A stretch of 64,000 bases of DNA, from the NCBI GenBank assembly GCA_021821465.1, contig JAKACM010000017.1, positions 1 to 64,000 of the forward strand, given 5' to 3'. This stretch comes from Bacillota bacterium (GTDB lineage: Bacteria > Bacillota > Sulfobacillia > Sulfobacillales > Sulfobacillaceae). Below the pieces are notes generated by a model that saw only the letters and a list, made by a program, of their open reading frames with translations, had not been told where the DNA came from and did no database searches. The position numbers were made by a program, and so were the translations under genes. Positions 56,097 to 63,551 of this stretch are shown here, piece after piece (positions within the stretch are counted from its first letter, which is position 1; every line of letters begins with the position of its first letter).

Positions 56097-56687
56097 TTAA
56101 TTTGCGCCATCGGGTTTGCGTTTTACCACCCCCAGCGGCAACACATTACGCCCATAAGTAAACTGCAACAAATGTGCAAATGCGTAGTACCAGCCTAAGG
56201 TGGCAAATGCCAGTGTGACCCAACCACCCACTCGCGTCAGAAGGACACTGGGCAGCCCTGCTCCCAAACTCAACAGTATTAAGGCGATGGTAATCAAGGC
56301 GAGAATGACAGTCAGTACCCGATTGGTAGGAAGCGAGGCGATGGTGAAGTATGCGCTAATGACCGCCCACATGGCTAAGAACACGGCCATGGCGGAACCC
56401 ATGGCACTCAGTGGAATATCATGGGCGAACCATACATTGATGGCTCCTAGAATCACCCAAAACGGGCCATAACTGCCGAATACGGTGGCACCAAACGGGT
56501 TCCCGGAGAAGATTTCCAAAATGGCCACGAGAATCTGCATCAGTCCCCCGAAAAAGAAGGCAACCGGCAACACCACTGCCAACCCTTTCAGATCCACTAA
56601 CCCAGCATTGTATAAGCCCAGCATGAATGATGTGGTGGAAAACGCAGTGACGGCCCAGCCGGTGCCGTCAGCCATCTTGACACCCAT
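56097..56687 (-). CDS. AceTr (GPR1/FUN34/YaaH) family acetate/succinate channel
   Basis: A 196-residue protein with six helices. 'GGLMQILVAILEIFSGNPFG' and 'ATVFGSYGPFWVILGA' match the conserved GPR1/FUN34/YaaH core. The family's N-terminal N-P-A-P-L-G motif is not present; the N-terminus reads 'ADGTGWAVTAFSTTSFMLGL' instead, so selectivity may differ. Members conduct acetate or other small acids. Fluoride riboswitch 3 lies about 155 bases upstream. The same transcript continues into the two-helix membrane protein. Confidence 0.85.
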   Translation of the reverse strand: MGVKMADGTGWAVTAFSTTSFMLGLYNAGLVDLKGLAVVLPVAFFFGGLMQILVAILEIFSGNPFGATVFGSYGPFWVILGAINVWFAHDIPLSAMGSAMAVFLAMWAVISAYFTIASLPTNRVLTVILALITIALILLSLGAGLPSVLLTRVGGWVTLAFATLGWYYAFAHLLQFTYGRNVLPLGVVKRKPDGAN

Positions 56688-56841
56688 ATGACCAATCCCA
56701 TCCCTTCTTCGAAAAGATTAGGACGTCGCTCAGGAATAGAGTATTGGCGGGTATGAAACATGCATAGGAATACATGGGCAAAAAATTAACAACTCCCGCC
56801 GTTTCCCGAATCACGATGTTCTCATCAACTCATCATTGATG

Positions 56842-56945
56842 TGAGCGACGCAATCCCTATCGCGGTAGGAGTCGTTAGTCCTATGAGGACGGTTTCCCGG
56901 TCTTCAACCATGCCGAACCAGGTAGCAGCACTCCATTGCTCGCAC
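56842..56945 (-). promoter_or_regulatory. Probable fluoride riboswitch 3 ahead of the AceTr gene
   Basis: On the minus strand AGC-AATGGAGT-GCT gives loop GGAGT, and GGACTAACGACTCCTACC supplies ACTCC. The middle stem region is longer than in the others (about 60 bases) and the conserved TAATGAC reads TAACGAC, so it is the most divergent copy. A TATAAT at 56949-56954 lies a few bases upstream, placing the start of transcription at the aptamer. A partial stem CGAC/GTCG with CCTA/TAGG follows, without a T run. Confidence 0.6.
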
Positions 56946-56948
56946 ATT

Positions 56949-56954
56949 ATTATA
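56949..56954 (-). promoter_or_regulatory. -10 element of riboswitch 3
   Basis: TATAAT on the minus strand, six to seven bases before the aptamer. A matching -35 is not obvious at the usual spacing. Confidence 0.5.
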
Positions 56955-57297
56955 GTTCCGAATAGTTCAGATGAGTCAGATAATTATATAAGCCGAATAT
57001 TCAGACTAAGTAGTGGGTGATGCAGAGGCTCAAGCCACGTAAAACCAAGTCATTGGGCAAAGAAATGGGTTGCAGGTGACGAACTCACGTTTTGTTGAAT
57101 GATTTTATCTCGGCCTCATGGCGGTGTCCCTCCGTTTGATAGATGTACTTAGAGTTTGCTTCTACTGCGTTCGCCCTGGTGCCGTGGCCACAGTACATAT
57201 GCCAAATTGGAATGGCGGGTTTTGATTACAAGGAGTCAGGACGACTTCCGTGGCTAGCCTCTGATCCCGCCAATTTGAACCTCGCAAATGTCTGCGA
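56955..57297. other. Intergenic region between AceTr promoter and pyrophosphatase end
   Basis: About 340 bases without a supported gene or an evident T-tract terminator for the pyrophosphatase gene. Confidence 0.35.
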
Positions 57298-57819
57298 TTA
57301 TTGCCTCAATTTTCCGATCCCATCCTTATCCGCATCCGCCAACCGTTGTTGATAGCGAATTCGTGCGTCTGTCAGGACCTGCTCGGCAGTGTCTTTGTTA
57401 TGGTAGTCACCAAGTGTCACGGTTAATCCCTGCAACTTCTTATACTCTTGGAAAAAGTGGCGAACCTCCACAAGCCGGTGGGCACCCAAGTCGTCAACCT
57501 GTTTGATGTGCGCATACCGCGGGTCTGCATCCACGACCCCAACCAGTTTGGTATCCGGCCCGTGCTCGTCCTCCATCCACAGCGTTCCCAATAGACGCAC
57601 GTTGACGTCCACACCGGGATGAATGGCGGTAGACCCAAAGACGAGCACGTCGAGCGGATCGTTATCCTCCGCCCACGTATCGGGAACAAACCCATAATTG
57701 ACGGGATAATGCATGGCCGAGTATAAGACCCGATCCAGACGCATCGTGCCTGTGGCGACATCGTACTCGTATTTATTTTGCGATCCCTGTGGAATTTCAA
57801 TAATGACCTGTACAATCAC
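57298..57819 (-). CDS. ppa: Inorganic pyrophosphatase, family I
   Basis: A 173-residue soluble PPase from GTG 57819, with GGGAGGT eight bases upstream. The active site is visible in 'RVLYSAMHYPVNYGFVPDTW' and in 'DNDPLDVLVFG' (three Mg-binding Asp), 'GTLWMEDEHGPDTKLVGVVD' and 'HFFQEYKKLQG'. It hydrolyses PPi to phosphate. Family I enzymes are strongly inhibited by fluoride, so extra PPase under a fluoride riboswitch makes sense, and PPases are known members of such regulons. Riboswitch 4 lies about 230 bases upstream, with repeat B in between. Confidence 0.93.
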   Translation of the reverse strand: MIVQVIIEIPQGSQNKYEYDVATGTMRLDRVLYSAMHYPVNYGFVPDTWAEDNDPLDVLVFGSTAIHPGVDVNVRLLGTLWMEDEHGPDTKLVGVVDADPRYAHIKQVDDLGAHRLVEVRHFFQEYKKLQGLTVTLGDYHNKDTAEQVLTDARIRYQQRLADADKDGIGKLRQ

Positions 57820-57867
57820 AACGTTACCTCCCTACAATGCTTGATTTGCGGGGGTAATATGAGTACA

Positions 57868-58020
57868 TACATCCCCAGATAAGTCAGGTTCGACCTCGTC
57901 GGGAGAAGACAGGGCGGTATTCTGATGTATTGAGTGTCAGTGCACGCAGCCAGAAGGTGCATTACGGTGCTGATTTTGGGGCCTCATCCCTGTCACCTGA
58001 CTTAACCGATCATGTATGTA
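57868..58020 (+). repeat. Repeat B, ~150 bp, diverged copy of repeat A
   Basis: It shares with repeat A the blocks TACATCCCCAGATAAGTCA, ATGTATTGAGTGTCAGTGC and a TTAACCGATC-like end in the same order. It lies between riboswitch 4 and the pyrophosphatase gene, so it would be part of the untranslated leader if the two are linked. Confidence 0.75.
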
Positions 58021-58047
58021 TGAGTAAGGCATCGCCGTTTTGAGGAG

Positions 58048-58131
58048 CGAAAAAACACCCGCCGCATGGTAGGTGTCATCATCCTGGCAATCCAGGCTAT
58101 TTGGTCTGTCCGCGGGTCAACACCATGACCC
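58048..58131 (-). promoter_or_regulatory. Fluoride (crcB-motif) riboswitch 4 with terminator
   Basis: On the minus strand GGGTC-ATGGTGTT-GACCC gives loop GGTGT, and AGGATGATGACACCTACC supplies ACACC. The terminator stem ACACCTACC...GGCGGGTGT is followed by six T. A 26-base stretch (58062-58087) is identical to the complement of 43328-43353 in riboswitch 1. The next minus-strand gene is pyrophosphatase. Confidence 0.88.
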
Positions 58132-58138
58132 TTGCTTG

Positions 58139-58167
58139 AGATTACTATTTCGCCAGGAAGATCGCAA
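58139..58167 (-). promoter_or_regulatory. Promoter of riboswitch 4
   Basis: TTGCGA (58162-58167) and TAATCT (58139-58144) on the minus strand are 17 bases apart, just before the aptamer. The -35 hexamer equals that of riboswitch 1. Confidence 0.6.
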
Positions 58168-58420
58168 TTAGAACATGCTACGATGCCGCGTAACTGTGAC
58201 GTACCCAAGTATCCAAAAGCCTTTTGGGGTCATCTCCAAGCGCCTGCGTCCATACATTCAAAAGCATCCAGTCACCATTCTTCAGAATTTGCGGAAGAAG
58301 ACCGAATCGATAAAAATCTCTTACCAAGTTGTAGTGTGAGCCCTGGGATTCGCGCGTCATCAGGGATTCGCCCCGGACGATTGCCGTCTCGCATGTCGCA
58401 CAGGTATAGCCTCATGGTAT
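58168..58420 (-). other. Possible coding relic upstream of riboswitch 4
   Basis: A minus-strand frame (58360-58178) contains 'DFYRFGLLPQILKNGDWMLL', which is protein-like, but there is no start site and the frame ends 11 bases from the riboswitch promoter. It may be the tail of a decayed gene in the HAD transcript. Confidence 0.25.
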
Positions 58421-58879
58421 CTAAAGTCGTAAAGTTGCGATAATTTTTTTGGGATTCGCTATCAGATCCAGCGCTGTATAGATGTTCGGCACAATGATAT
58501 CCGCTACTTGTAGGACTTTGGCGGCCGTTCCTTCGGGACCTGCGGTTGCAATGGACAAATCGGCTTGAATAAACATGTCATAATCATTCGATCCATTGCC
58601 AACCGCAATCACTCCACCTTCTAACTGTTCCACGTAATAGGCTTTATCTACGCCGGTTTTTACCACATGTACCTGGACTGGTAAAGATTTAACGGCGGTA
58701 TAAACCGATCCGAAAGAGTCTGCCGTCAATATCATACAAGAAAGTAAATTGGACACGGGAAAAAACGCATGACTTAAGTCCGGCAACAAGTCACCGGCAT
58801 TGGCCAAGGTGCCATTGAAATCGAAGACGGCATGTGCGAACTGAATCTCTCCTCGTCCGGGAATATCGATAGTATACAT
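58421..58879 (-). CDS. HAD-family hydrolase, COG4087-like (soluble P-type ATPase-like)
   Basis: About 152 residues from ATG 58879, with AGGAGAGG eight bases upstream. HAD motif I is 'AVFDFNGTLANAG', where the second Asp is Asn, as is usual for the COG4087 group. Motif II Thr is in 'MILTADSFGS', motif III Lys in 'VVKTGVDKAYYVEQLE', and motif IV is 'VGNGSNDYDMFIQAD' (GNGxND). These proteins look like the P domain of P-type ATPases; their role is unknown. It is downstream of the Cys/His-rich gene and probably shares fluoride riboswitch 5. Confidence 0.8.
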   Translation of the reverse strand: MYTIDIPGRGEIQFAHAVFDFNGTLANAGDLLPDLSHAFFPVSNLLSCMILTADSFGSVYTAVKSLPVQVHVVKTGVDKAYYVEQLEGGVIAVGNGSNDYDMFIQADLSIATAGPEGTAAKVLQVADIIVPNIYTALDLIANPKKIIATLRL

Positions 58880-59075
58880 CAAATCATCCTCTCCTATTTT
58901 TTCATCCTGTTCCGAGTGTGCAGGCAAGTGTTGCTGCCTAACAACCAAATCTTTTAGTTGTGGTAGCGCGACGGCCCAAAACCCTGGTCCTTTCAGCGCG
59001 TTTGGAATGGCAGTCGACATTTCGTGGTGCATCGCGTTTTGGTCTCGAGAGCATTAGCCCTTGCAAAGTAGGTCA

Positions 59076-59858
59076 TCATTCCTCCTTGACTGGTTTCGTC
59101 ATGGCATTGGGAGATATCACGATCGTGCAATTATGGTCTAACCAGGTGTACCACCAGCGTTTGGTGTTCCATCCTCGGATCCAAGAACCGGCGATGATCT
59201 TTTTGGCTTCAACGAGAGTGCGATAATGCGCCTCACAAACACTTACACGGAAGGTTTGCCGAGAGCGGGCCATTTGCACAATATATGTCGTGAACCGTGA
59301 TGCCGTTTCCTTTTCAATATCGCAGGCTGAACACACTTGTGGTGAACTTTTTTCTAAACGCACCACATTGAGAATGCTAGGAGTATGCCTCACGGGTTGT
59401 GATAATAACTTGTGTCTTAAGTGAGAGACTACGACGAGATGGTGAGAACATAATTCAAAGCAAGAATCTGTTAAGTCTGCTAACGTGAGTGTATCCGGTT
59501 GGATAACCGGTCTGTTCAAGAAGAGGGCTTCAAAGTACAGTGACAGAGTTCTTCTTTGTCCTTCGCAAAGAAGACAGGAGCCGTCTGCTAAAGAATTTAA
59601 AAACACGTGGTCCCATAAGGACACTTCAGTGGTGCGATATTGATCATTTTTAGACAAGGTTCTTGACCAAAAACTAACGCGTTTACGATAATACAGCGGT
59701 CTGTTCGTTATGCATCCCTCACTTTGATTCCCACCGTAGTCCATGATTAATGGAAAACGCGCAATTAAATGCTGTGCGTACGATTGATGAGGCGCGGTAC
59801 TCGTAAATTCACCAAAGTACTGTGGCTCTTCATTGCACGCATATCGACGACACCACAA
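59076..59858 (-). CDS. Cys/His-rich protein, possibly DUF6062-like
   Basis: A frame of about 260 residues whose plausible protein sequence extends slightly upstream of the TTG at 59858 ('NELHHIDKLWCRRYACNEE'). It has two repeated zinc-binding-like modules: 'DGSCLLCEGQRRTLSLYFEA' with 'CFELCSHHLVVV', and 'VCSACDIEKETASRF' with 'VSVCEAHYRTLVEA'. The C-x2-C then C-x2-H arrangement recalls DUF6062. The N-terminus probably lies in the overlapping frame that starts at 60067, implying a one-base frameshift near 59890. Downstream of fluoride riboswitch 5. Confidence 0.6.
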   Translation of the reverse strand: MWCRRYACNEEPQYFGEFTSTAPHQSYAQHLIARFPLIMDYGGNQSEGCITNRPLYYRKRVSFWSRTLSKNDQYRTTEVSLWDHVFLNSLADGSCLLCEGQRRTLSLYFEALFLNRPVIQPDTLTLADLTDSCFELCSHHLVVVSHLRHKLLSQPVRHTPSILNVVRLEKSSPQVCSACDIEKETASRFTTYIVQMARSRQTFRVSVCEAHYRTLVEAKKIIAGSWIRGWNTKRWWYTWLDHNCTIVISPNAMTKPVKEE

Positions 59859-60067
59859 TTTGTCGATATGGTGTAATTCGTTGTGGTAGGAATTGGTTGA
59901 CTACGTGAATCTGGCAGCGCCACGGGACGCAATGCGTCAGTGGAGCCTCGTGTGCGTGAAATTGGCCTAAAAGTGATAGGGAAGGTGATTACTAGAAAAG
60001 AAGGAGAATCTGAACGCACTTGGCGTATGGGAGAATCGTGAATGTTGGTGATGTCTTTTAGGAACAT
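59765..60067 (-). CDS. Short frame directly after riboswitch 5, probable N-terminus of the Cys/His-rich protein
   Basis: ATG 60067 has GGAGG seven bases upstream and lies about 35 bases after the riboswitch terminator, so it is the natural first start of the transcript. The first ~60 residues ('MFLKDITNIHDSPIRQVRSD') are protein-like, after which the neighbouring frame becomes more plausible. Either this is a separate small protein overlapping the next gene, or the two are one gene split by a frameshift. Confidence 0.45.
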   Translation of the reverse strand: MFLKDITNIHDSPIRQVRSDSPSFLVITFPITFRPISRTRGSTDALRPVALPDSRSQPIPTTTNYTISTNCGVVDMRAMKSHSTLVNLRVPRLINRTHSI

Positions 60068-60102
60068 ACCGCCGCCTCCACAACGAATTGTCTAGGGAGG
60101 AT

Positions 60103-60183
60103 CAAAAAAGGACCTCCACTAAGGAAGGTGTTATTAGCGGTTTGGTTCGCGTTTGGCTTGTGCCTAGGCCAACACCATGACCC
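60103..60183 (-). promoter_or_regulatory. Fluoride (crcB-motif) riboswitch 5 with terminator
   Basis: On the minus strand GGGTCATGGTGTTGGCC has loop GGTGT, and CCGCTAATAACACCTTCC supplies ACACC. The middle stem is GGC...GCC. A terminator made from ACCTTCC and GGAGGT is followed by six T at 60105-60110. A possible promoter lies upstream: TTGATC, 18 bases, CACAAT. It precedes the Cys/His-rich and HAD genes. Confidence 0.78.
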
Positions 60184-60392
60184 ATGAGCAACCCTATTGT
60201 GCCATGTTGGGGGCTATCCGATCAAGTCTGGGTTTTATCATGATGCGTAACGCGGTTCATCTGAAGTGTACTTCATCGCCGAAGAGCGGATTTGAATGTG
60301 GCCCTTCCTTCTACACGGCTGCCGCCACGTTTGTTAGTGATTTCATAACAAATCTTGGGAGAGGACCTCACTCATTGACTAGGAGAGTTTTG

Positions 60393-60713
60393 ACACTCCC
60401 CTCCCTGACGGGAGGGGAGTGTTGCGAGGAACCGGCTGACGTCAGCTTTACTCGCAAAGGGTTAGCCAAAAGCCCCCTATCCTGTCGCCTCAAGGTTTCC
60501 GGTTACTTAGAACTTATCGTTCGCCGAATCCGGTTAACGTCTGGTCTTGACGACGCGATCTATTTTACGCCTCCCACGATGGCGGGAGACAATCGCCAAT
60601 ATATCCTATTGTCAACGAGCGAACACATTAAAGCAGTAACACCAATGGGGCGTTATGCCACAAGACGGTCGCCTGACGGCGAGCGCCTTATATCCCCGCC
60701 CTAAACAGCGGGG
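60393..60713. mobile_element. IS200/IS605-like ends without a transposase gene
   Basis: The left hairpin is a perfect 13-bp palindrome (ACACTCCCCTCCC / GGGAGGGGAGTGT, 60393-60422, loop TGAC). The right side has CCCCGC (60694-60699) and GCGGGG (60708-60713) with a CCTAAACA loop, followed by TTTTAC and CGGCGCGC. This combination is what the subterminal hairpins of IS605-type elements look like. The 270 bases between contain no TnpA or TnpB sequence, so it is a non-autonomous or deleted element. Confidence 0.5.
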
Positions 60714-61114
60714 TTTTACGGCGCGCTCGATAAATTTGAGGGCAACCTGTTCGACAAACGTGGGAGCCTAGCGCGAGTCGACAGCCTGTCAGAGGTAGTT
60801 CTCTGGTTAGACGCCAGACGGTGGGAATTCTCCCGAAAGGGCCCAAGCGCTTGGACAATGGATTTGTTCGTTCTGAGGGTCATAACCTTGGGTTTGTTTT
60901 CGCGCAAACCCAAGAATATCTTCCTAGTTTACCGAAATCAGGTGCATACGTATGAGAATTGTGTCCCGAACGCATAAACAGTGTCGCGCCACTGGAGGAA
61001 GAGAGCGGGTGGATGTGAGATCACGGTAGGGGAATAGGTTTGTTTAGGAACGATCGCGCGACTTGAAGTGCTATCAATGTCTCTGTACGGTCCGATTACA
61101 TTGCAAACTTATCA
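60714..61114. other. Intergenic region
   Basis: About 400 bases with no supported gene. It contains a 9-bp inverted repeat TTGGGTTTG/CAAACCCAA at about 60889-60914. Confidence 0.4.
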
Positions 61115-61143
61115 TTGACGCCATGTAGGCCATTTTTTATACT
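61115..61143 (+). promoter_or_regulatory. Sigma-A promoter of riboswitch 6
   Basis: TTGACG (61115-61120) and TATACT (61138-61143) are 17 bases apart. The transcript would start about 20 bases before the aptamer. Confidence 0.7.
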
Positions 61144-61167
61144 AAGGCTAAACGCAAAACTGTCGAC

Positions 61168-61247
61168 GGGCCATGGAGCTGGCCTGTGTCAAGTGTCGTC
61201 TATGCGACTAATGGCTCCTGATTATTAATTTAATCAGGGGTTTTTTA
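61168..61247 (+). promoter_or_regulatory. Fluoride (crcB-motif) riboswitch 6 with terminator
   Basis: GGCC-ATGGAGCT-GGCC has loop GGAGC, and GACTAATGGCTCCTG supplies the pairing GCTCC; this third loop variant also covaries. The terminator stem CTCCTGATTA (61215-61224) pairs with TAATCAGGGG (61231-61240), followed by six T. It would control the CBS-like protein gene at 61275. Confidence 0.85.
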
Positions 61248-61274
61248 TTCCCTGATTTCGAAAGGGGAATTGCT

Positions 61275-61781
61275 ATGAGCGTGGAACACCTCCCGCTTCA
61301 ATCATGGATTCTGCCTATTACTGCAAATGATTGGTATGAGGAACGTGACTCCTTTAATTTCTCAAATTATCACACTCGTGAGATTATTAAGCCAGAATTC
61401 ACGATAGCGGTAGTCAATCGTCATCATCGATTGATTGGGACGATCGGTTACCGGGAAATTTTAAGAGAAATGCTGGAGACGGATTCACATGTCGTCCACA
61501 GTGTATGGCCTCCGTTTATTTTTGTGCATAGCTCTCACGGGTCATGGATAAGGAGCTTACATAGTCTGCCATCGATTCCGGCGGGATTACTCATGTGCCC
61601 CTCGCCGTTGGTCCTGACTCCGCCGTGGGATTTTTGGCGTGCACTAAATGCGTTGACTGTGTCGGTAAATGAGGTTCTTTGGCTAGTAGATGAAAGAAAA
61701 GTTCCCCACGGTAAAATTACCATGTCCACACTGTCATTGCATCCTGCATGGAGCAGACTAACACCCCATGATGGCCCTTAG
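61275..61781 (+). CDS. CBS-domain-like protein downstream of fluoride riboswitch 6
   Basis: A 168-residue soluble protein from ATG 61275, with AAAGGGG eight bases upstream. Two segments have the CBS beta-beta-alpha pattern: 'FTIAVVNRHHRLIGTIGYRE' with 'ILREML', and 'VNEVLWLVDERKVPHGKITM' with 'STLSLHP'. Between them is a Pro/Ser/Trp-rich insert. A divergent CBS pair is the best guess; such pairs bind adenine nucleotides. The riboswitch terminator lies only 28 bases upstream. It may be co-transcribed with the acyl-CoA ligase gene 160 bases downstream. Confidence 0.6.
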   Translation: MSVEHLPLQSWILPITANDWYEERDSFNFSNYHTREIIKPEFTIAVVNRHHRLIGTIGYREILREMLETDSHVVHSVWPPFIFVHSSHGSWIRSLHSLPSIPAGLLMCPSPLVLTPPWDFWRALNALTVSVNEVLWLVDERKVPHGKITMSTLSLHPAWSRLTPHDGP

Positions 61782-61943
61782 GATGTTCGTTATGTCCTTG
61801 ACGGATTTCTTCGGATGGGATGAGGAATGGCTGGAACCTAGATATCTGGTCTGGGTTCCTTAAATGATACTACCTGAAAAGAACAAGTTCCTGAATGAAC
61901 CTATTTTTCCCCCAACTTTCTTAGTGCAAAGGCGGTGTGTCAA

Positions 61944-63551
61944 GTGATTGAATACGAGACAGCGGATAGCCCTTACGTCATCCCGCAATACTTCGCGCAA
62001 TGGGTCGAAACCCAACCAGACCGGTTATGCATCGTCGATCACAGTCTGGAGCGCAAGGAAATGCAGTGGACATTTGGGCAGTTTGCTCCAGTCGTTTCCG
62101 CCATGACGCGTGCCCTGTATGACGCCGGGATCCGGGCGCATGACGTGGTGGCGATTGAACTCCCGAACAACTGGGAATTTGTGGCCTTAACTCTGGCCAC
62201 GTGGAACCTGGGCGCGGTGATTTGCCCGATCATGCCCATTTTCCGAGAACATGAAGTCCGGCAAATTGTGTTCAAAACCCGAGCCAAGTTGTTGGTGGTT
62301 CCGGAAACGTTTCGCCACTTTGCCTTTACCGAAATGGCGCACAATTTATCGCAGGATTTCCCTGATCTTCGCATTTGGATGCGGGGAGGACAAGAATTCC
62401 CATCTCTTGAGACGATGACGCGCCAGACACCCGATAACGAAGCCCCATCCGCTTCGTTGCCGGATTATGAGGATCTCGCCGAAATCGTCTTTACCTCGGG
62501 CACCACGGGCCGTCCCAAAGGGGTGATGCATTCGCACAAGACTTTGCTACGCGGGCTTTTGATTCAGCGCGATTTTCTCCACTTGGGACCGGATGATGTC
62601 ATTTTCATGCCCTCGCCGTTTGCTCATCAGACCGGATTTTTGTATGGGGTGTTATTCCCTTTGCTCTTAGGGATTCCTGCCATCTATCAAGACATCTGGA
62701 ATCCGGACGTCGCCTTGGATCTGCTATCCAGACGGCGTGCCACATTCTCGATGGGCGCTACCCCTTTTTTCGCCGACTTAACGACTCATTACGATCCGCA
62801 TCGGCATGATTTGTCCGCGCTCAAAATTTTCGTAAGTGCCGGAGCACCCATCCCACGGGTGTTGGTGGAAGAGGCGCAGACACTCTTGAATGTTCACATT
62901 CTGGCGGGATGGGGCATGTCCGAAAATTCGCTGGTTACGTTAGTCCGCCCCGAAGACTCCTTGGAGAAGACCTATACGACCGATGGGCGGCCAGTACCGG
63001 AAATGTTGTGTCGGGTGGTGAATAACAACGGACGCCCCTTACCCCCGTTAATCGAAGGTGAACTCGAAGTTAAAGGTCCGCAAAACTTCATTGGGTATTT
63101 TGACGAGCCAGATATTACCGACCAAGTGTTCACTCAGGACGGATGGTTGCGCACCGGGGATTTGGCTCTTATGGATGCCGACGGATATATCCGGATCACC
63201 GGTCGAGCACGGGACATGATTAACCGAGGCGGAGAAAAAATTCCCGTCGCCGATGTCGAGGACTTGCTATACCGCCATCCTGCGATTCACGAAGCGGCGT
63301 TAGTGGGAATTAAAGATGAGCGGCTGGGTCAGCGGACGTGTGCCGTAGTAGTGTTACATCCCGGTACCACACTGAGCTTGCCGGAGTTGCTCGATTACCT
63401 GAATGGGTGGCATTTGACCAAGCAATTTTGGCCCGAACGTCTCGAAATCGTCGCTGCACTCCCCAAAACGCCCAGCGGAAAAATTCAGAAGTTCCGTCTG
63501 AGAGAATGGCTAAATGAAGGATTGGATCCGCATCTCTCTCATTTTTCGTAG
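61944..63551 (+). CDS. AMP-forming acyl-CoA synthetase
   Basis: About 535 residues of the ANL superfamily. GTG 61944 has AAAGGCGG eight bases upstream; a GTG at 61935 is closer to that site. A3 phosphate loop: 'IVFTSGTTGRPKGVMHS'. A5: 'LAGWGMSENSLVTLV'. A7 and A8: 'WLRTGDLALMDADGYI' and 'GRARDMINRGGEKIPVADVE'. The catalytic Lys of A10 is in 'KTPSGKIQKFRLR'. It activates a carboxylic acid as acyl-AMP then acyl-CoA, like cyclohexanecarboxylate or medium-chain ligases. It is on the same strand as the CBS-like gene, so fluoride control by riboswitch 6 is possible but not shown. Confidence 0.9.
   Translation: MIEYETADSPYVIPQYFAQWVETQPDRLCIVDHSLERKEMQWTFGQFAPVVSAMTRALYDAGIRAHDVVAIELPNNWEFVALTLATWNLGAVICPIMPIFREHEVRQIVFKTRAKLLVVPETFRHFAFTEMAHNLSQDFPDLRIWMRGGQEFPSLETMTRQTPDNEAPSASLPDYEDLAEIVFTSGTTGRPKGVMHSHKTLLRGLLIQRDFLHLGPDDVIFMPSPFAHQTGFLYGVLFPLLLGIPAIYQDIWNPDVALDLLSRRRATFSMGATPFFADLTTHYDPHRHDLSALKIFVSAGAPIPRVLVEEAQTLLNVHILAGWGMSENSLVTLVRPEDSLEKTYTTDGRPVPEMLCRVVNNNGRPLPPLIEGELEVKGPQNFIGYFDEPDITDQVFTQDGWLRTGDLALMDADGYIRITGRARDMINRGGEKIPVADVEDLLYRHPAIHEAALVGIKDERLGQRTCAVVVLHPGTTLSLPELLDYLNGWHLTKQFWPERLEIVAALPKTPSGKIQKFRLREWLNEGLDPHLSHFS

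Noticed and set aside
60177-60704. A 175-residue plus-strand open frame
   Set aside because: It starts inside the antisense of riboswitch 5 and runs through both IS605-like hairpins; no ribosome binding site or known motif.
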